Shown: positions 34,872 through 46,229 of the stretch, piece after piece
Layout of the letters: each line of letters begins with the position of its first letter
Position numbering within the stretch: the first letter of the stretch is position 1
NCBI GenBank assembly: GCA_027257055.1
Contig: JAPVLO010000384.1
Coordinates: 2,046,001-2,110,000, forward strand
Source: Cephalopachus bancanus
Taxonomy: Eukaryota; Chordata; Mammalia; Primates; Tarsiidae
Reading direction: 5' to 3'
DNA length: 64,000 nt
The notes under the pieces: model-generated
Databases searched by the model: none
Told to the model about the DNA's origin: nothing
What the model saw: the letters and a program-made list of their open reading frames with translations, nothing else
Program-made: the position numbers and the translations under genes

Positions 34872-35423
34872 AATAGAGAACATTTTAATGATAAAATAAT
34901 AATTTACAAAATTCCAAATACAAGATCTTCTCTCTAATATGCCTATGGCTCTTAAAAGAACCCAGATAATTATTATAGAAAAAAGGTTAGAAGAATATAA
35001 AAATATTTGTATCTGGTATCTCTGCAGTGTGAAACTATGGGTGACTTTTTGTTATTATCCTAGATGCTAGCTTCCCATTCTTTGTGTTATAGGCATGTAA
35101 ATTTTTAGAGCAGGAAAATAAAAGTTTCAATGTGTTTATAAATTTAGAGTTTTAATATTATATGCTGGCTATGAGCATTAATCTGATGAGAATAAGGTAA
35201 CATTAATACAGATATCTTTCCTTGTAGCAACTTTCTTTTGATGTGATAATACAGAACATTCACTGAAAAATACCAGAACTTCATTTATGTTGGATGTTAG
35301 TTTGAATGTAAGGCTATACTCTTAGGCACTATCATTCCAGGGTCATCAGTCTGAAAATGCATATGACTCCTCTAAGCCTCAAACAAAAAGAAACCCAACA
35401 CATACTACATGGCCAATGAACAG
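34872..35423. other. Unassigned DNA
   Basis: No feature recognised. Confidence 0.4.
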
Positions 35424-36102
35424 ATTTTTTTGTGTATTTTTTTATTATAAAGATGTGGGGTACAATTCAGGGTTAAGTATATAAACATTCATCATCCAGG
35501 TACCCTTGTTGATGAGGTATTCACTTCCCTCCCCTAGCAGTTTCCATCAACTGCCAATCCACCTCCCTCCCCTGACAGTTTCCCACTACTGTCAACACTT
35601 TTCTTATAGTATTATAGTTGTTCAAGTTCCGCTTATGAGTGAGAACATATGCTACTCTGTTCTTTGTTTCTGTGATAGATCGCTGAGTATGATTGACTCC
35701 AAATCCATCCAAGTTGTTGCGAAGTTCATATGTCTGTCCTTCTTGATGACTGCATAATATTCCATTGTGTATATGGATCACATTTTCCTTATCCAGTTCA
35801 GCTTTGATGGGTAACATGGTTGGTTCCATGTTTTTGCTACTGTGAATAGAGCTGCAACAAACATATGTGTACAGATATCTTTTTTGTAGAATAATGCGAG
35901 TTCCTTTGAATATATTCCCAATAGGGAAATTGCTGGGTCACATGGAAGGTCAATTTCTAGGTATTTCAGAAATCGCTACACTATCTTCCAGAGCGGTTGC
36001 ACTAGTTTGCATTCCCACCAGGAGTGTAGAAGCATTCTTTTTTTCTCCACATCCTTGCCAGCCTCTGTTGTTGTTTGTTTTATGACCATTCTTGCTGGGG
36101 TT
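35424..36102 (-). mobile_element. L1 3' end, 5'-truncated (variant A)
   Basis: Poly-T head 35424-35441, variant A 3'UTR, then the ORF2 C-terminal part to about 36102 ('gaccattcttgctggggtt'). It abuts a partial Alu in the same orientation (36108-36248), so it may be one chimeric insertion. No clear TSD. Confidence 0.95.
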
Positions 36103-36107
36103 CTCGC

Positions 36108-36248
36108 AGCTGATTTCTTTTGATTCGTTGTGGAGATGAGGTCTCGCCATTTTGCTCAGGCTTGCCTCGCACCCCTGAGCTCAGGCAATTTTCTCACCTC
36201 TACCTCCCAAAGTGCTGGGATTACTGGCTTGAGTCACCGCGCCCGACC
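36108..36248 (-). mobile_element. Alu left monomer only, fused to L1
   Basis: Antisense. It starts at the middle linker ('ctgatttcttttgattcgtt') and runs through the left monomer to 'gtcaccgcgcccgacct'. The right monomer and the A tail are missing, and L1 sequence stands in their place. Confidence 0.92.
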
Positions 36249-36907
36249 TCAAATGTTTAACTCTAAGATTTGTATTAAAAGAAAATAAAGATGCCCCCAC
36301 GTACTGTATTATCAAATAGGTGGAAAATCTAAAAAGAGTTTTAGTTCTTGAAAAATTTTCCAAGTTGTGTACAAGAACACCTTGAACGCTACAATTACTT
36401 CTCTGAAGTGGGAGATTACATCTGGTAACAGAAATGTCAATCATAAGTAGACTATCACTGATTCTATGAAAACCTTTGACCCTAGAATGTATCTATAGCT
36501 TGTTGTTGCATCAAGCAACATGCAATGAAGCTGTCGTTGTCATAATCTATTACCAGAAACAGTTGTAGGAAACCAACGTCTTAACAAAAAATGACTGATA
36601 TCTCTTTTGCAGGTCTTGGAAAGTATTATAAGTGAAGAACACAATACATTCCACATGGACAATTATTCTCAGAGTTCTTAAATTTAAAGAAAATGTGCTT
36701 TGCTTCAGGAGCAAATATAACTTCTATTGTATTCATGACCTCAATTTAGTAGGTGGCAAGGGGAACAAAGTTCTAGCGTGGGTTTCCCCCTTTTTAAAAA
36801 ACATAAAAAGTACACTCATATCCTTGATATTCTTTTGATATCATGACTTCATTGAAATCAAAATGTCTTTAAAGTATTTGAAAAATCTTTAGTATTTAAT
36901 AGAAATT
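36249..36907. other. Unassigned DNA
   Basis: No feature recognised. Confidence 0.4.
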
Positions 36908-37122
36908 TCTTTTTTAAAGATGTGTGGTAAAATTCAGGGTCAGGTATACAAATGTTGATTATGCAGGTACCCTTGTTGATGAGGTGTGCCCCTCCCTCCC
37001 CTGGCAGTTTCCCTCAACTGCCAATCCCGCCCCTTTTCCCCTGGTCATTTCCGACTACTGCCAATCCTGCCAATCCCTTTCTTGCAGTATTACGATGATT
37101 GTTCAAGGTCCGCTTCATATGG
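36908..37122 (-). mobile_element. L1 3'UTR stub
   Basis: Variant A 3'UTR from 'aaagatgtgtggtaaaattc' to 'ttcaaggtccgcttcatatgg', where about 11 bp seem lost compared with other copies. About 215 bp. A 'ccaatcctg' unit is duplicated near 37060-37075. Confidence 0.92.
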
Positions 37123-37579
37123 GTTATCTTTGTGTATTCTGTACCATTTAGGTACTGAAAGTTTTATATCACAGGCATTATTTAGCATTTTTTCTCATTG
37201 TGTTTTACGCACTGAGTAAGACAGTATTTTGCTAATTCAATACATTGAACTAAGACCAGAACCATTAAATACCACTTTTATTAACTAGAAAGAGTGTTTA
37301 GAACTCTTGAGGTTATCATGGACCCAAGAAATGTAAAAAGAGAAAAAAAAATCATGTTCCCATTTTATATGCATACCAAAATATATTTATATAAATATAT
37401 ATAGTGAATATGCACAAGCATGTATATACATGTCTGGCTTTAAAATGCAAAAAACTATAGAAGTGAAATTAATAGGCATTTAATTAAATATCTGCAAGGT
37501 GTTTAGTGGACAATTTGTCAACTACACTAATTGGTTTACACTCATCAAAATTTTATGATACTTGAAAATAATTCTATTC
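37123..37579. other. Unassigned A+T-rich DNA
   Basis: AT-rich low-complexity patch at 37380-37405. Nothing else recognised. Confidence 0.4.
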
Positions 37580-37710
37580 ATTAGAATAAGAACCCAGTGA
37601 GGGCAGAGATTTATGTCAGCTTTGTTGTCTGTTATATCCCAAACTTCCTGAACAAGACACACACAGAGTAGGATCTCAATAAAATAAAACTGCTTGAATA
37701 AGTGACTAAA
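37580..37710 (+). mobile_element. LINE-2-like 3' end
   Basis: 'gaacccagtgagggcagaga', 'ctttgttgtctgttatatcc', 'agtaggatctcaataaaa' and 'gcttgaataagtgac' follow the typical order of the LINE-2 3' terminus. Diverged. Confidence 0.55.
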
Positions 37711-37902
37711 TGTATCTGTAGGAATGACTTCTATGGGTGTCCCTGCCTATTCACAGTGATTTTGGGGCAATCATAGGCAGTGACATACTAAAGAACAAAC
37801 TTGGAGCCCAACAATTTTTAGAGCAACATCTAAAAAAATGGTCTCAAAACATTTCCAGCAAAACCAAAAACAAACAACAAACAACATATGTGTGTGATTA
37901 AA

Positions 37903-38224
37903 GCAACCTCCGTTTTCTGTTTGTTTGTTTGTTTGAGTTGGAGTCTCACTCTGCTGCCCAGGCTGGAGTGTAGTGACACTCTTCCGGCCACCGCAGTCTC
38001 GACCTGCTTGGTTCAGGTGATCCTTCTGCCTCAGCCTTCCAAGTAGCTGGAACTTCAGGCATGCGCCACCATGCCCAGCTAATTTTTTGATTTACTGTAG
38101 AGATCAGGTCTCTCCAAGTTGCTCGGGCTGGTCTCGAACCCGTGAGCTCAGGCAATCCTCTCATCTCAGCCTCCCAAAGTGCTGGAATTATAGGCGTGAG
38201 CCACCGAACCCAACCTGCAACCTC
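37903..38224 (-). mobile_element. Alu SINE, full length, with short TSD
   Basis: Antisense. The tail is made of GTTT units (37919-37936). The body ends 'gagccaccgaacccaacct'. 'gcaacctc' at 37903-37910 and 38217-38224 is the probable TSD. Confidence 0.93.
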
Positions 38225-38782
38225 TGATATTAGTGTACCAAGAGCCTCAGGTTATGTCCTCAGGGCCCCAGAAGGCCACGTGGGACTATTATGGTAGTGT
38301 TTGTTGGTTCTGAAAGAATCTTCTCTCCATACTCTCTCAAGATGCAGAAGAAACCAGCCTTGGACTTGTAGTAGCCTAGTGAAAGACTATACTTGATAGT
38401 TTTTTGTACAAGGCGAAATGTAGAATTCAATATAATCTAACTAATGCTTTCTGGGAACCTGCAATGTATCCAATATATATAGGTACTATGCATTACACAC
38501 ATAAAGTAAGTCATACTGCTAATTTTTAGAGGGCCTGCATTCTTTTGGGGAAGAGAAGAAAAGTATATACAAAAACTGTTCTGCAATTACTTGTCTTCTT
38601 TTAAAAGTCTACACAGAGAATACCTTAAAAGACATCCTAACTAATATGTCACCCCCCTCCGGTATATAAAAAGATGCAAAATTATACATGTTTACTCAAT
38701 GTATAGTAATTTGTGTCCACACTTTGGTCTTGTGTGAGCTCCCAGGCAGCTGACTGAGCCTGGATTTGTAAACAATTTACCT
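38225..38782. other. Unassigned DNA
   Basis: No feature recognised. Confidence 0.4.
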
Positions 38783-38970
38783 GCTTGGTTGACCTCAAAG
38801 ATACTGATCTCGTTGACCCGGGTGCAAGTCAGACATTTGTATTTACTAAAACAAGCCATTCTAATTTAATGATTCTAACAGGCAACCAGAATTGAGAAGA
38901 ACTGTGTTTTAAAATAGTAACAGCTTAGCAACAAAACAGAATGTAAAGACAGAAAATTGAGACAAATAGA
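38783..38970. repeat. Diverged local repeat, copy 1
   Basis: Resembles 40016-40180 along its length: 'cttggttgacctc', 'cccgggtgcaagtcag', 'acatttgtatttact', 'gattctaacaggc' and 'tgttttaaaatagtaacag'. Part overlaps a hAT-MITE-like sequence. Confidence 0.65.
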
Positions 38971-39954
38971 AGAACCGAGAAATAAACAAAAAAATTTTAT
39001 ACCTACCCTGTTCAGATGCCGACCCCGACAGAGACTGGAGATAAAAATCACCCCACTCATGAATTAATGGAATTTTTTAGAAGTATAATGGTAAATTTTG
39101 GGCGTATTTTTAAGCATTAGTCAATAACATATTTGACTCAGCAAAGAGCCTGTATATCATTCCCCACAAAACTTGGAAGGCGCAACGTACAACAAGTACA
39201 AGAAGATGGAAATTTTAAAAAGTAAAGGAACTGACACTACTCTAACTGATAACTTGGCAAGCAGACTCCGTTATGGGAGGAGACTTGATCTTGTAAGTAC
39301 AAATCAGTTAAGAAACTGGGTCCAGAGCCAAAGATCATGAATATTGTCAAGGTTTCGCTTTATGTGGCCAAAGTAGTAATTTTTTCAAAGAAATACGACA
39401 CTCTCTGGTCACTATGGATAACACTACTCCTTGTTACTTTACACAGAATTGATTCTGAAACGTGTATTATTTGCCTGACTCTCAAAGCGTTCTAGTTGGA
39501 CAACATAGTCTCGGAGATTTAGTGATGCTCTGAGATGTGTATGCATGTGTGTGTATGTGTGGTGCAATGTGTGTGTATGTGTGTGTTTTATTTACTTGTT
39601 TTAACTCTTCAGTGTTTACCCACTGGAAGACTTGAAAAACAGAAATTTGTCAGCAGTACACGCTGACTGTTGTATGTGGTTGGTGGGAAAACTCCGGAGG
39701 GTATTCGCTTGGTATTCCATTTGAACATGAACTGTACTCTGAGGTCCAGAGATCTAGAATCTCTCCCTGTTATCAGGAATTGCATTGCCGAAAGTAACTA
39801 CCTCTTCTATTACTAGACCTACCACCCAGTTCTGTCTCAATACCAAGGAATTTTTGGTTGCTTGAGAAATTTGGAGCCTGAGGCAGAAGCAGTCACTGTG
39901 AGTAGAGTAGGTTTTTAGAAAAGATGGATGGAGAATAATACACAGAATTTATAG
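38971..39954. other. Unassigned DNA with a GT-rich tract
   Basis: A degenerate (GT)n stretch at 39533-39587. No gene recognised. Confidence 0.45.
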
Positions 39955-40115
39955 TCACATTTCCCAACCTGATTCTGCTTAGAATCACCTGAGAAGTTTT
40001 TTAAAACTATAATTTCTTGGTTGACCTCCTGGTACTGATTTCATGAGCCTGGGTGCGAATCAGGCATTTGTATTTAATCAAACAAATAGTTCTAACTTAG
40101 CGATTCCCAGCCAGA
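39955..40115 (+). mobile_element. hAT-type MITE (MER5-like), diverged
   Basis: 'cttagaatcacctgagaag' followed by 'agcctgggtgcgaatcag', 'gcatttgtattt' and 'agcgattcccagcc' fits the palindromic MER5-like layout, in which the two ends are roughly complementary. The exact family is uncertain. Confidence 0.55.
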
Positions 40116-40180
40116 CTTGGGTTTTAAAAATGACAATTTCACAGCACAGTAGAAAGTGAAACCGGAAAATTTCCATAAAA
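40016..40180. repeat. Diverged local repeat, copy 2
   Basis: Partner of 38783-38970. Similarity continues past the MITE-like end into 'gttttaaaaatgacaatttc', so it may be a segmental duplication rather than two separate insertions. Confidence 0.6.
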
Positions 40181-40202
40181 TGCTGTTCCGTTTTAGGCTA
40201 CT

Positions 40203-40461
40203 TTTTAATTTAATTTAATTTTATTTATTTGTTTCTTATAAGGATGTGGGGTACAATTCCAGGTTAGATATACAAACATTGATCATGCAGGTGCCCTTGT
40301 TGGTGAGGTGTGCCCCTCCTCCCCTGGCAGTTTCCCTCAACTGCCAGTCCCAGCCCCTCTCCCCTGACAGTTTCCTGCTACCGCCAATCACTTTCTTATA
40401 GTACTATAAGTGTTCAAGGTCACCTTATGAGTGAGAACATATGGAACTCAGTTCTTCGTTT
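40203..40461 (-). mobile_element. L1 3'UTR stub (variant A)
   Basis: TTTA-rich head, then 'aaggatgtggggtacaattc' through 'gcagtttccctcaactgcc' to 'gtgagaacatatggaactca'. It stops just inside the end of ORF2. Confidence 0.93.
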
Positions 40462-40959
40462 TCTTGCACAATGGGGAAAGTGACAAATACGTGGTTTCCA
40501 CTTTCTTTCTACATTGGAATTGACCATTGTCCCCCGAGCCCTACACCCCACCCATCCAGGACAGCAGCTTCCGTCAAGAGGATTGTGTGCAGAAGCTCTA
40601 GAGAGTAATCCCCATAGAGTCAAGGGCGGTCACTGGAGAGCTAGGATTGCTTGAGATTCTTAGACATAATCCTAGGGAGAAAGGACCTGGTGGAAAATTT
40701 CAGAGTGATGTTAGTTTAACCTCCTTGTTCTCGATATATAACAAAGAAATATGACTCTTCTGGGCAGAACAAATGTGCGATACTTATCAGAGCCATAATA
40801 TTTTCAGAAAAATTTGCTACAGGATTCAAACCACATAGAAAGAGAAAGAAGCCTGGTTCCATGATCACATTTCCTAACTCCTAATTAATATTTCCTATCA
40901 TCTTACTAGAAACTCTGATTTGATACGTTCAATAATGAATGAGTTTTCTCTTCCCATAT
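40462..40959. other. Unassigned DNA
   Basis: No feature recognised. Confidence 0.4.
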
Positions 40960-41065
40960 CATCTCTTTAAAGCCTCAGCTCCTGGAGATTCAATTTTTCA
41001 TCTGCGAAATGAGATGTTTGAACTAAGTGGCTCTCGAAAAGTCCTTTCAGCTCGGAAGCTTTAAG
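40960..41065 (+). mobile_element. MIR-like ancient SINE fragment
   Basis: 'tttttcatctgcgaaatgag', 'tttgaactaagtggctctc' and 'gtcctttcagctcgg' resemble the MIR3-type core and 3' segment. Confidence 0.5.
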
Positions 41066-43228
41066 GTGGTAGGCACTCCTCAGTTCATTCCTTATGGCTT
41101 TACAATTCTCCAAAACAGAATGCTTTCAGATTCTTTAAAATCAGAGATTTATTATTTATATCTCAGTTATTTGTATCTCGTCCCTCCTTCTCAAAAAAAT
41201 ATTTACTCAGAAGAAGCTAAGTCAGCAGAGTGTTGAATTACAGCATGACCAGAGGAGTAATAATGCAAACTCAGAAGGAGAGCCATCCCTTCAAGTCATG
41301 TTCAGACCTTAGGACATCATGGTACTGCCCAATTCCACCGAGAAGGGCACCAGTTGCCTGTACAGAAAAATGGCACTCCTTCCCAAATGTTCCATGCCAC
41401 AACATACTTCCTAGGACATTTCTAATTTCACTAGACAAAGTCATTGCTCGGATGAAAACTATTAACAGAGCCTGGAGTTCAGAACGGAATAACAATTGTT
41501 CTTGTGGAAAGTTCAGCTCTCAGTGTACAGCAGATGGCCGAATACAGGTTGCCTGAAAGTGGGGACAATGAAGAAACCTGCTCAGCTGTGAGGAAGTGTT
41601 CCTCAAAAACCCTACTGCCTACCCTCTGTGATCACAAAGGACCCAAGGGCTTTATTGGTACATCAGAGCTTACAATAAACCCTAACTACGGGTCTCATGG
41701 GGATACTGGGAGAAATTCTAGGTCTCTAACATGTTTACGTTCCATGCCTCTCTTTCTGGAATAGGTAGCAAATAACAGTCCTGTGTATACTTTCTCCTGG
41801 GAATAGTTTCTTCATTACCAGAATACCTCCTCAAGGACGTTCACCAGAACAAGGAGTATCAAAATGATTTGTGATTTCTTGGTGGTGGCTGCCAGTTTGC
41901 CATTTTTTTGTGGCTTTTTGCCCAAATGCTAAAGAAATGTTACTATTCATTTACAAAGCACAGGTTACAATCCTTCCTATAGGTCAATCCATGATCTGTG
42001 ACTGTCTTGAAGTTAGAACTGCAAAAAATATAAAATATTCCTGAAAAATAAAATAACAAAAAAAGATGTCATATTGCTTTGCAAAGAGAAAAATAACTCC
42101 GGAAATATAACTGCCTCATAGTGACTTGACTGAGAATCTCTGTTGATAGGCAACTCAAGGGAGGTCAGATCTTAAAAAGCATTCTTGATAAGCATAGAGC
42201 AAAGGTCAAGAGGGTAACTTGCGCTTTTTAATGCTGAATGGCATCTCTCTCTGAAGGCCTTGCTCTCTGTGATGGACCCGACCTACACAATACACTTGGA
42301 TGCCTTGTTATTTCCTAGGCTAGTCTAGGTTGGTCTTTGTCCCCTCTCCTGTCCTTCCACTGGTCTGTTCATGTATCTCTCATCATTCAATTGCCCTCCA
42401 TGATCAAAAGCCATTTTCTCTTTTAGTAATGTTCTTTTAATCTCAACCTTTATCTTATTTTATCTTGTAAGGAAAAACGCAATTGTCCACATTTCCAAAA
42501 TTTTAGGCTACAACCATCTTCTGCTTATATTTTACAGATGATTTACACCAATATTTTAAATACATAAGTGACATTTCGATAGGTGCATAGCTTATGTCAT
42601 CTTCCATCTTTATGGGCCTTGGTAAACAGACCAACCTTTTTCTCCAAATAGCCTCTAGCTTTCTATTGCATCTTTTATTTACATTTCTTCTTCTAGCCAA
42701 GTATGCAATGCCATATGAATTTCTCCAGAAAAAATCTTTATTTTTTAAAAAAACGGCCTCTTAAAAGGGCCCGAAATTTTAAGAGCCCATTTCAGCGTTA
42801 GGCATCTCCAAGGTCTTCTTCTCATTGAAATCCTGTTGCTACTGCAAAAATCTTGTTTTATATTGTTCTTTATTGTTCTCATTTCACAATGTTGGGTGCA
42901 TTTATTTTAGGGATTTAAATAGCGAGAATCTAAGATATGTGCATTAAATTGTTGGAAAATGAGCATGACACCTTGCTGATTTTCTGTTTGCATCTTTCTT
43001 CATGCCACCTCGCAAGCAAGCAGCCCCGCTCACTGCTACATTTCTGTGTTCACAGTACTGGACACCATCTCCATGACAGCATTTATTTTAGATTTGGTTC
43101 TTATGTTCTCACCCTGGCTGTGAGTTCCTCAGAAATGACACCCATGTGTTGTCATTTTGGACATCTTAGAATACTCAGTGTCCAAAAATCTTTTGTTTTT
43201 GAACAGAATATATTTGATTGCTTTATTT
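41066..43228. other. Unassigned DNA, no gene seen
   Basis: The longest stretch without a recognised repeat in the middle of the window. It has reading frames of 108 codons (41230-41556) and 86 codons (41504-41764) with no recognisable domain or splice context. It could hold conserved non-coding DNA; I cannot tell by eye. Confidence 0.45.
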
Positions 43229-43240
43229 TAGTATCATTAT

Positions 43241-43294
<54 letters not shown>

Positions 43295-43586
43295 CAGTCT
43301 CACTCTGTGGCCCAGGCTGGAGTGCAGTGGCAAGCTCACGGCCACTGCAGCCTTGACCTGCTGGGGTCAGATAATTCTGCTGACTCAGCCTTCCAAGTAG
43401 CTGGAACCATAGGTGTGTGCCACCACGCCTGGCTAATTTTTTATTTTTTACTGTAGAGACAAGGTCTCGCCAAGTTGCCTGGGCTGGTCTCGAACCCATG
43501 GGCTCAGGCAATCCTTTCACCTCTGCTTTTCAAAGTGCTGGGATTGCTGGTGTGAGTCACCATGCTTGGCTTAGTATCTTTATAAC
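43229..43586 (-). mobile_element. Alu SINE whose tail has become a (GT)n microsatellite, with TSD
   Basis: TSD 'tagtatcattataac' (43229-43243) and 'tagtatctttataac' (43572-43586), one mismatch. Directly after the left TSD comes (GT)n at 43244-43292 in place of a poly-T, then the Alu body 43293-43571, ending 'gagtcaccatgcttggct'. Confidence 0.95.
43244..43292. repeat. Microsatellite (GT)n at Alu tail
   Basis: About 24 GT units between TSD and Alu body, occupying the position of the Alu A tail. Confidence 0.98.
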
Positions 43587-44869
43587 CTAAACTGACAGTA
43601 TTCTGACATGTTTTATAATCTTCAGAATCATTCCAGAGATGGATTTATTTATTTTGGAAGACTCTGATATATTCTGAATGTATTACATCAGAACAAATAC
43701 CATTCCTTGGTTTCATGCTCAGTTCTGGCCTTTTTATTTATCCTTCAGGTGTGTGCAAATTCCAACTGTAGAATAGGAATCAATATAAAAATCATTTCAC
43801 ATTTTCAATGTCAAACATCATAGTGACTTGAGTGAAAGTCTCTACAAGAACAAAAATGTGAAACTATGTTTAATACAAAATATTGTTTGAGCAAAATATT
43901 TATGTTGCCACTGAGACTTTATCAAATGCAGTTCAATGTAACATAAAGCAGTTGTATTTTCCATGAGGTATCAACAGGTGAACCGAGCAACCATTTCTAT
44001 GATACAATTAACACATGAATTTTCCTAGTTATTTATATAATGATGCTAGTGTGCATGCATAATTTCTTTTTATTTTTGCATAAGTGTATCCATTTCAAAA
44101 TTAATGTCACCAATTTGTGAGGACTAATTTAATCATTTCCATTTTTTAGTACATCTGAAAGTCTTCTACTGGAATTGAATTACTGCCTTGGAATTTTCCC
44201 AAATTGGCAAATAGACTCTACCCTTTTAGAATGTTAAATCTAGGTGCTAACAACAACAACAACAACAAAATCCTCTCAGGGGAGCCATTTCTTCTACTAA
44301 CAGGAATTTTCTCTTTCAAGTCCACTTTCTTTTCATTATCAAGTTTTTCATTTTTCTCCAGGCTCACTCAATATATCCAGAACCACAGCCACCAAGCTAA
44401 ATGTCACTTCGTTTAATCATCATCACAATAGGTTGTGTAAAAAAGTGCCTTTTTAAGTTAAAGTTGAAATCATGTATTCCAAAGTAATTGAAAGCTAACA
44501 GAAATGACCATTCATTATTTATTAAATAAACAAAAGCAAGACAAAAATTCCATGCTTGTTGCTTTCCTTCAGGGAAAGATACTGTTGCAAGGTCCCTCAG
44601 AATTCCATTCCCAGGCCTCAGCTAAAAGCAAAGTATCACTGTCACTCCTGGCCTGTCTACAAAGGTGCTGAGCAGGTTTTCCTGAGCCTCCAGGAAATGA
44701 ATTCAGAGTAGATGACATGATTCTACTACAAGCAGATATTATGGACTTGTGGGGAGAACTGTCAGGGTATATTCTGCTTATCCTTAGAAAAATTCTTCAT
44801 GCAGGTCATTTTAAGTCCATTAAAGTGAAATTCTCTAATCTTCTTTTAACTAAGATTGTACTCTATGTC
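43587..44869. other. Unassigned DNA
   Basis: Short (AAC)n run at 44250-44268. No gene or named repeat recognised. Confidence 0.4.
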
Positions 44870-45190
44870 TCAATTTTACTAATTTTTTTTTTTTTTTTTG
44901 AGTTGGAGTCTCACTCTGTCGCCCAGACTGGAGTGCAGTGGCCGCTCCCGGCCACCTCAGCCTCGACCTGCTGGGCTCCGGTGATCCTTCTGCCTCAGCC
45001 TTCCCAGCAGCCGGAATTACAGGCATGCGCTACCACGCCCGGCTGATTTTTTGATTTATTGTAGAGATGAGGTCTCACCTGCCCAGGCGGGTCTCGAACC
45101 CGCGGGCTCAGGCAATCCACTCACCTCAGCCTCCCAAAGGCGCGGCATTATAGGCTGAGCCACCGAGCCCGGCTTTCAATTTTACTATTT
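44870..45190 (-). mobile_element. Alu SINE, full length, young, with TSD
   Basis: TSD 'tcaattttacta' at 44870-44881 and 45176-45187. The body is close to the local consensus, with the B-box complement ('gggtctcgaacccgcg') intact near 45090 and the ending 'ccaccgagcccggct'. Confidence 0.97.
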
Positions 45191-46229
45191 ATTAGGTGAG
45201 AGATTTTATAACAATGCTCAAACAATTCCCTTCCAACTACCTAATAATGAGGTATAGGAAAACAGTTCCATAGATATGATTATACACCTCCATAATTATT
45301 TTTATAACAGCTCAGATAATCAAGGGGAGAAAGCTTGAATGATTGATGAGATAATGCATTCGATTTGGGGATACAGTGTGATCAGCTTAAAAATACAGGG
45401 GGATATGGAAGGATATATATGGATAAATTTATAGATATATGTGTCTACGTAGGGTCATATTCACCCGTGTATTTCTCTGCTCTGTTAGCTGGGATGATCT
45501 AGATTCTTCAGCAGCGGTGAACACACAGAATGACCAGGTCTTACTTTTCAATATCATTCTTAAATAAAAAAAACCAGGGCACCTTGGAGAAATGATTGAT
45601 TCTAAGGCTGAGACAGGAAACATACAAGAAAAATATGAGACATTTTCTAGTGCCAGAAAGTGAAGGTTTAAAATACATACACACAAACGTTGATGGGGGC
45701 ATGTCAAAGTGACACAGCATCAACTCAAAGAGGTTTCAACGATCAAAGCTGGAAAATATGGAGTGATAAAAGAAGTGCAGTGATAGTGGATTATAACTCA
45801 GCATACAAAATAAATACTCACAAGTTCATATTATTATAGCTAAACTATTAAATAAATAAATGAAGAGGGGATTATACAATGAAGAGGGGATTATACAAAT
45901 CCCACATGTAAACAATTTACGCACGTGCCCTTGGGTAAAGAGTGCATCCACTCCTTAATTTTAAGCTGCTCTTAGTGATCTCCTCCCAAAAGGTACAGAA
46001 TGGAAAAGAGGAAATTTTTAAAAGTTCATTACAGTTCAAAAAGAGTGCCTTAAAAAGAGAGTCACTTCACAGAGCTTCAAGAAGCGTTGCCAGCCAGATG
46101 AGCAAAGTTAGCATCAACGGGGACCATTCATGTGGATGGCACGTGCCTTTGATGTGATGTGAAGAGACTGTCAGTTCACCCCCATCCTCTTCCTTCCCAA
46201 AACCTGTGACCCCAACCTATTCTTGGAAG
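45191..46229. other. Unassigned DNA with a 19-bp tandem duplication
   Basis: 'tgaagaggggattatacaa' occurs twice in tandem (45861-45879 and 45880-45898), a perfect recent slip. Nothing else recognised. Confidence 0.5.
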
